Shown here piece after piece: positions 62,201-64,000 of a DNA stretch of 64,000 bases. Source of the DNA: Dermatophagoides farinae. Taxonomy: Eukaryota > Arthropoda > Arachnida > Sarcoptiformes > Pyroglyphidae. Under the pieces are notes generated by a model that worked only from the letters and a program-made list of their open reading frames with translations, had not been told where the DNA came from and searched no databases. The translations under genes were made by a program, and so were the position numbers. The number at the start of each line of letters is the position of its first letter. The first letter of the stretch is position 1. The stretch spans positions 3,038,001 through 3,102,000 of the forward strand of contig NC_134682.1 of NCBI RefSeq assembly GCF_024713945.1. The letters run 5' to 3'.

Positions 62201-62593
62201 TACTGGTCCTTGTGGCCTATATTTTGTATCACTGCCACTAAATTTATCCATTTGATTCAGGAAACCATCACTATTTAATATGGCATTTATACCAGATGAA
62301 TAAATGTTTGTTTCTTCTTTTGGTTCTCTTGCAAATGTCGATGTAAATGTATATGAACTTTCAGCTAAACGTTCACCATAGCTTGAACGATCTTCTGAAC
62401 TAACTGATTCTGATGATGATGATGATGATGGCGAAGAATGATTTGATTCATCTTCAGATGTATCTTGACCATTGATGAATGAAATGGAAAAACAAGAAAA
62501 GATGATTAAAATAATGATGATGATAAATGAAATGAAATTTCGTTGTCGATTATAACCCATTATTATAGATGGACAATTGTCGAATAGATTCAT
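56282..62593 (-). CDS. Secreted low-complexity protein with conserved arthropod-type domain, paralogue B
   Basis: Four exons on the minus strand, 62032-62593, 57643-57963, 57447-57581 and 56282-57357, join in phase 1 each time to 697 aa. The first intron is 4.1 kb, the others 61 and 89 nt. An N-terminal signal peptide (SFIIIIILIIFSCFSISF) is followed by a Ser/Glu-rich stretch. The conserved core lies at about residues 129-242: GPVEMAVHSKKTVEVIPV, VPVSIVFKTQTNKLNVNQEH, then across intron 1 EEEPHRVIHNVYRPVIQEV and PFRKVLQKVEPVIEEMKTII. Gln-, Asn- and His-rich sequence follows, and the end is basic (FARRYRN). The core and tail match paralogue A, so the two arose by duplication. Start: the first of two in-frame ATGs (62591-62593), 11 codons before MGYNRQ. 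Function is unknown. Confidence 0.75.
57964..62031 (-). other. Intron 1 of paralogue B, 4.1 kb, no gene found inside
   Basis: Minus-strand donor GTCAGT after codon phase 1 at 62031 and acceptor TTAATAG at 57964. It contains CA, GAT and poly-A/T repeats and a G-rich island at 58210-58246. No nested gene was supported; the open frame near 59764-60162 is low complexity without coding features. Confidence 0.6.
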
Positions 62594-64000
62594 TTTTTTT
62601 TATTTTGTTATGTGATTGAAAATTATTTGCAAAAAAAAAAATCTGAAAAAATTGATATTTCGATGAAAAGGAATTTATGTTATGATTAACAACAGCAGCA
62701 GCAACAACAACAACAACAGATTATCAGCAATTGCCAATTGCAATAAACAGACACATTATTATCATTGAAAGATTGTTGTTGAATGTGTTGAATCGGTGAT
62801 TTAACTTTTGCAATGATGATGATGATGATGATTATGGCACCACAAAACTCCCCGAAAAAAAACAAACAAACAATCAACAGTCAAATTGGACACATATTAA
62901 TAAGTGAAAAAAAAACATTCCTGAATGATGATGATGATGATGATGATGATTATGGTTTACAGGTTTGAAAATCTGAAAAAAAAGTGAAAATGAATTTCAC
63001 TTTTTATATACTCGTGTCATCATTGGTTTAACGCTGATGGTGAATAGGAAGACCGAAAACAAAATAGAACAGAACAGAAAAAATTCTACAAATTTTCATT
63101 CAAAATTGGATTTTCTCTTTCATTTCTCCAATTCGACCACACACTGTTGCTCTCACTTTTTTTTCTCCAATCATCATCATCATCATAGATAGTTTTTTGG
63201 ATGTCCAATAGATTGAATCAGACAGATTGGTTATATTTTCTCTCTTCAATTTGTTTGTTGTTGTTGTTGTTAGTTATGATATTCGTCACTTTCACTATAC
63301 AGGTCGGTATATTCGGTCACTGAATTTTTGTTTCATTTTGTTTTTTTTTTTTTGTATATTCGTATTATAAACCCGAAATAAAAGAGAGCCACATCTTTTG
63401 ATATAATCGAATCAAAGAACAAGAAACTTGTTGCCGCTGCAGCTTATGGTAACATCTCATTATGTGTGTGTGTGTGTATACATGGGTGGAATTGTCGTTT
63501 GCCTTGTTTTTTTGTTTTGTTTTGTTTGCATCTCATTTATAATGTATCCATATCCAGATTTTTAGATTGTTTTTATCAATTGTTAGCCACCACCATCACC
63601 ACCACCACAGCAGCAGCAGCAGCATTAGTAGTAGTGGTGGCGGTGGTGGTGGTGATGGCCATTTTTCGATGATTCATATAAATCAAAAAAAAGTTATTTT
63701 AATTTAACCCCAAAAAAAAAAATTCTGAATTCAAAAAAAAAATCAATCCATTGAGGCAAAGCAAAGAACAAAACAAAATTGAATTTCACATTCCTTCGTG
63801 TATTGAATTCGTTATTGGGCATCAAACAAACAAACGAAAAAAAATCGAATCAAATCGAACAACAATAACAAACAAACAAACAAACAAAGAATAAAATTAA
63901 AATATCGAAATGAAAAAAAAATCGCTGATACAACGGGTTTTATATTTCGAACAAACAAAACAAAACAAAACAAAACGAAAAAAAATGAATTGAAAATCTA
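62594..64000. other. Upstream region of paralogue B to window end
   Basis: It contains the minus-strand TATA box (63000-63008), CAG/CAA-type arrays (62691-62718), GAT runs (62815, 62925), a CAG/GTG-type trinucleotide patch (63590-63655) and TGTGTG arrays. No further gene is supported up to the edge. Confidence 0.5.
63000..63008 (-). promoter_or_regulatory. TATA box (TATAAAAAG) of secreted paralogue B
   Basis: On the minus strand the sequence is GAGTATATAAAAAGTG, with an AACCAATGA CCAAT-like motif about 20 nt upstream. It lies about 400 nt before the ATG and is the same nonamer as upstream of paralogue A. Confidence 0.5.

Overview
The window is nuclear DNA from an animal, most likely an arthropod and probably an acariform mite of the house-dust-mite type. 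It is very AT-rich and full of short tandem repeats (CA, GAT/ATC, CAA/GTT, poly-A/T). Many introns are only about 55-90 nt with GT-AG ends. The proteins carry long runs of Asn, Gln, His, Ser and Asp, and a transmembrane class-1 semaphorin is present, which is an invertebrate type. The mite assignment is inference; no species marker was tested. I saw no bacterial genes, viral genes, CRISPR array, rRNA, convincing tRNA or intact transposon.

Left part (1-11 kb), compact and gene-dense: the 3' end of a semaphorin-1A-like gene (+) with an extra C-terminal reading frame; TRMT44, a tRNA Um44 methyltransferase (-); U2SURP/SR140, a U2 snRNP splicing factor (+), head-to-head with TRMT44 across about 430 bp; and EDEM1, an ER degradation lectin/mannosidase (-), tail-to-tail with U2SURP.

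Middle (11.7-36.6 kb), all on +: a 16-exon colmedin/gliomedin-like gene (type II membrane anchor, furin site, collagen repeats, Ig domains, olfactomedin domain) with a 9.3 kb first intron and collagen micro-exons as short as 9 and 10 nt; an 8-exon ACSF2-type mitochondrial acyl-CoA synthetase; and a 10-exon SLC6 sodium/chloride-coupled transporter.

Right part (38-64 kb) is gene-poor, repeat-rich and lineage-specific in look. It holds a secreted His/Asn-rich protein whose ATG is alone at the end of exon 1, two convergent paralogous secreted proteins (46.4-48.6 kb + and 56.3-62.6 kb -) that share a conserved central domain and basic C-terminal tail, a Gln-rich coiled-coil protein with a frame change, and a 2 kb stretch of coding-like sequence broken into many frames that looks like a decaying gene.

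The genes are independent eukaryotic transcription units with no operon logic. By role they cover axon guidance and neuronal or matrix adhesion (semaphorin, colmedin), small-molecule uptake (SLC6), RNA processing (TRMT44, U2SURP), ER protein quality control (EDEM1), lipid activation (ACSF2), and a cluster of unknown secreted low-complexity proteins. The strongest candidates for something undescribed are the dual-frame semaphorin C-terminus, with a textbook A AAA AAC slippery site and an overlapping 47-nt mini-intron option, the paralogous secreted pair with the ruined gene between them, and an in-frame duplicated intron in the colmedin Ig region. Exon boundaries were assigned by hand from splice signals, phase continuity and family conservation, not from transcript data.
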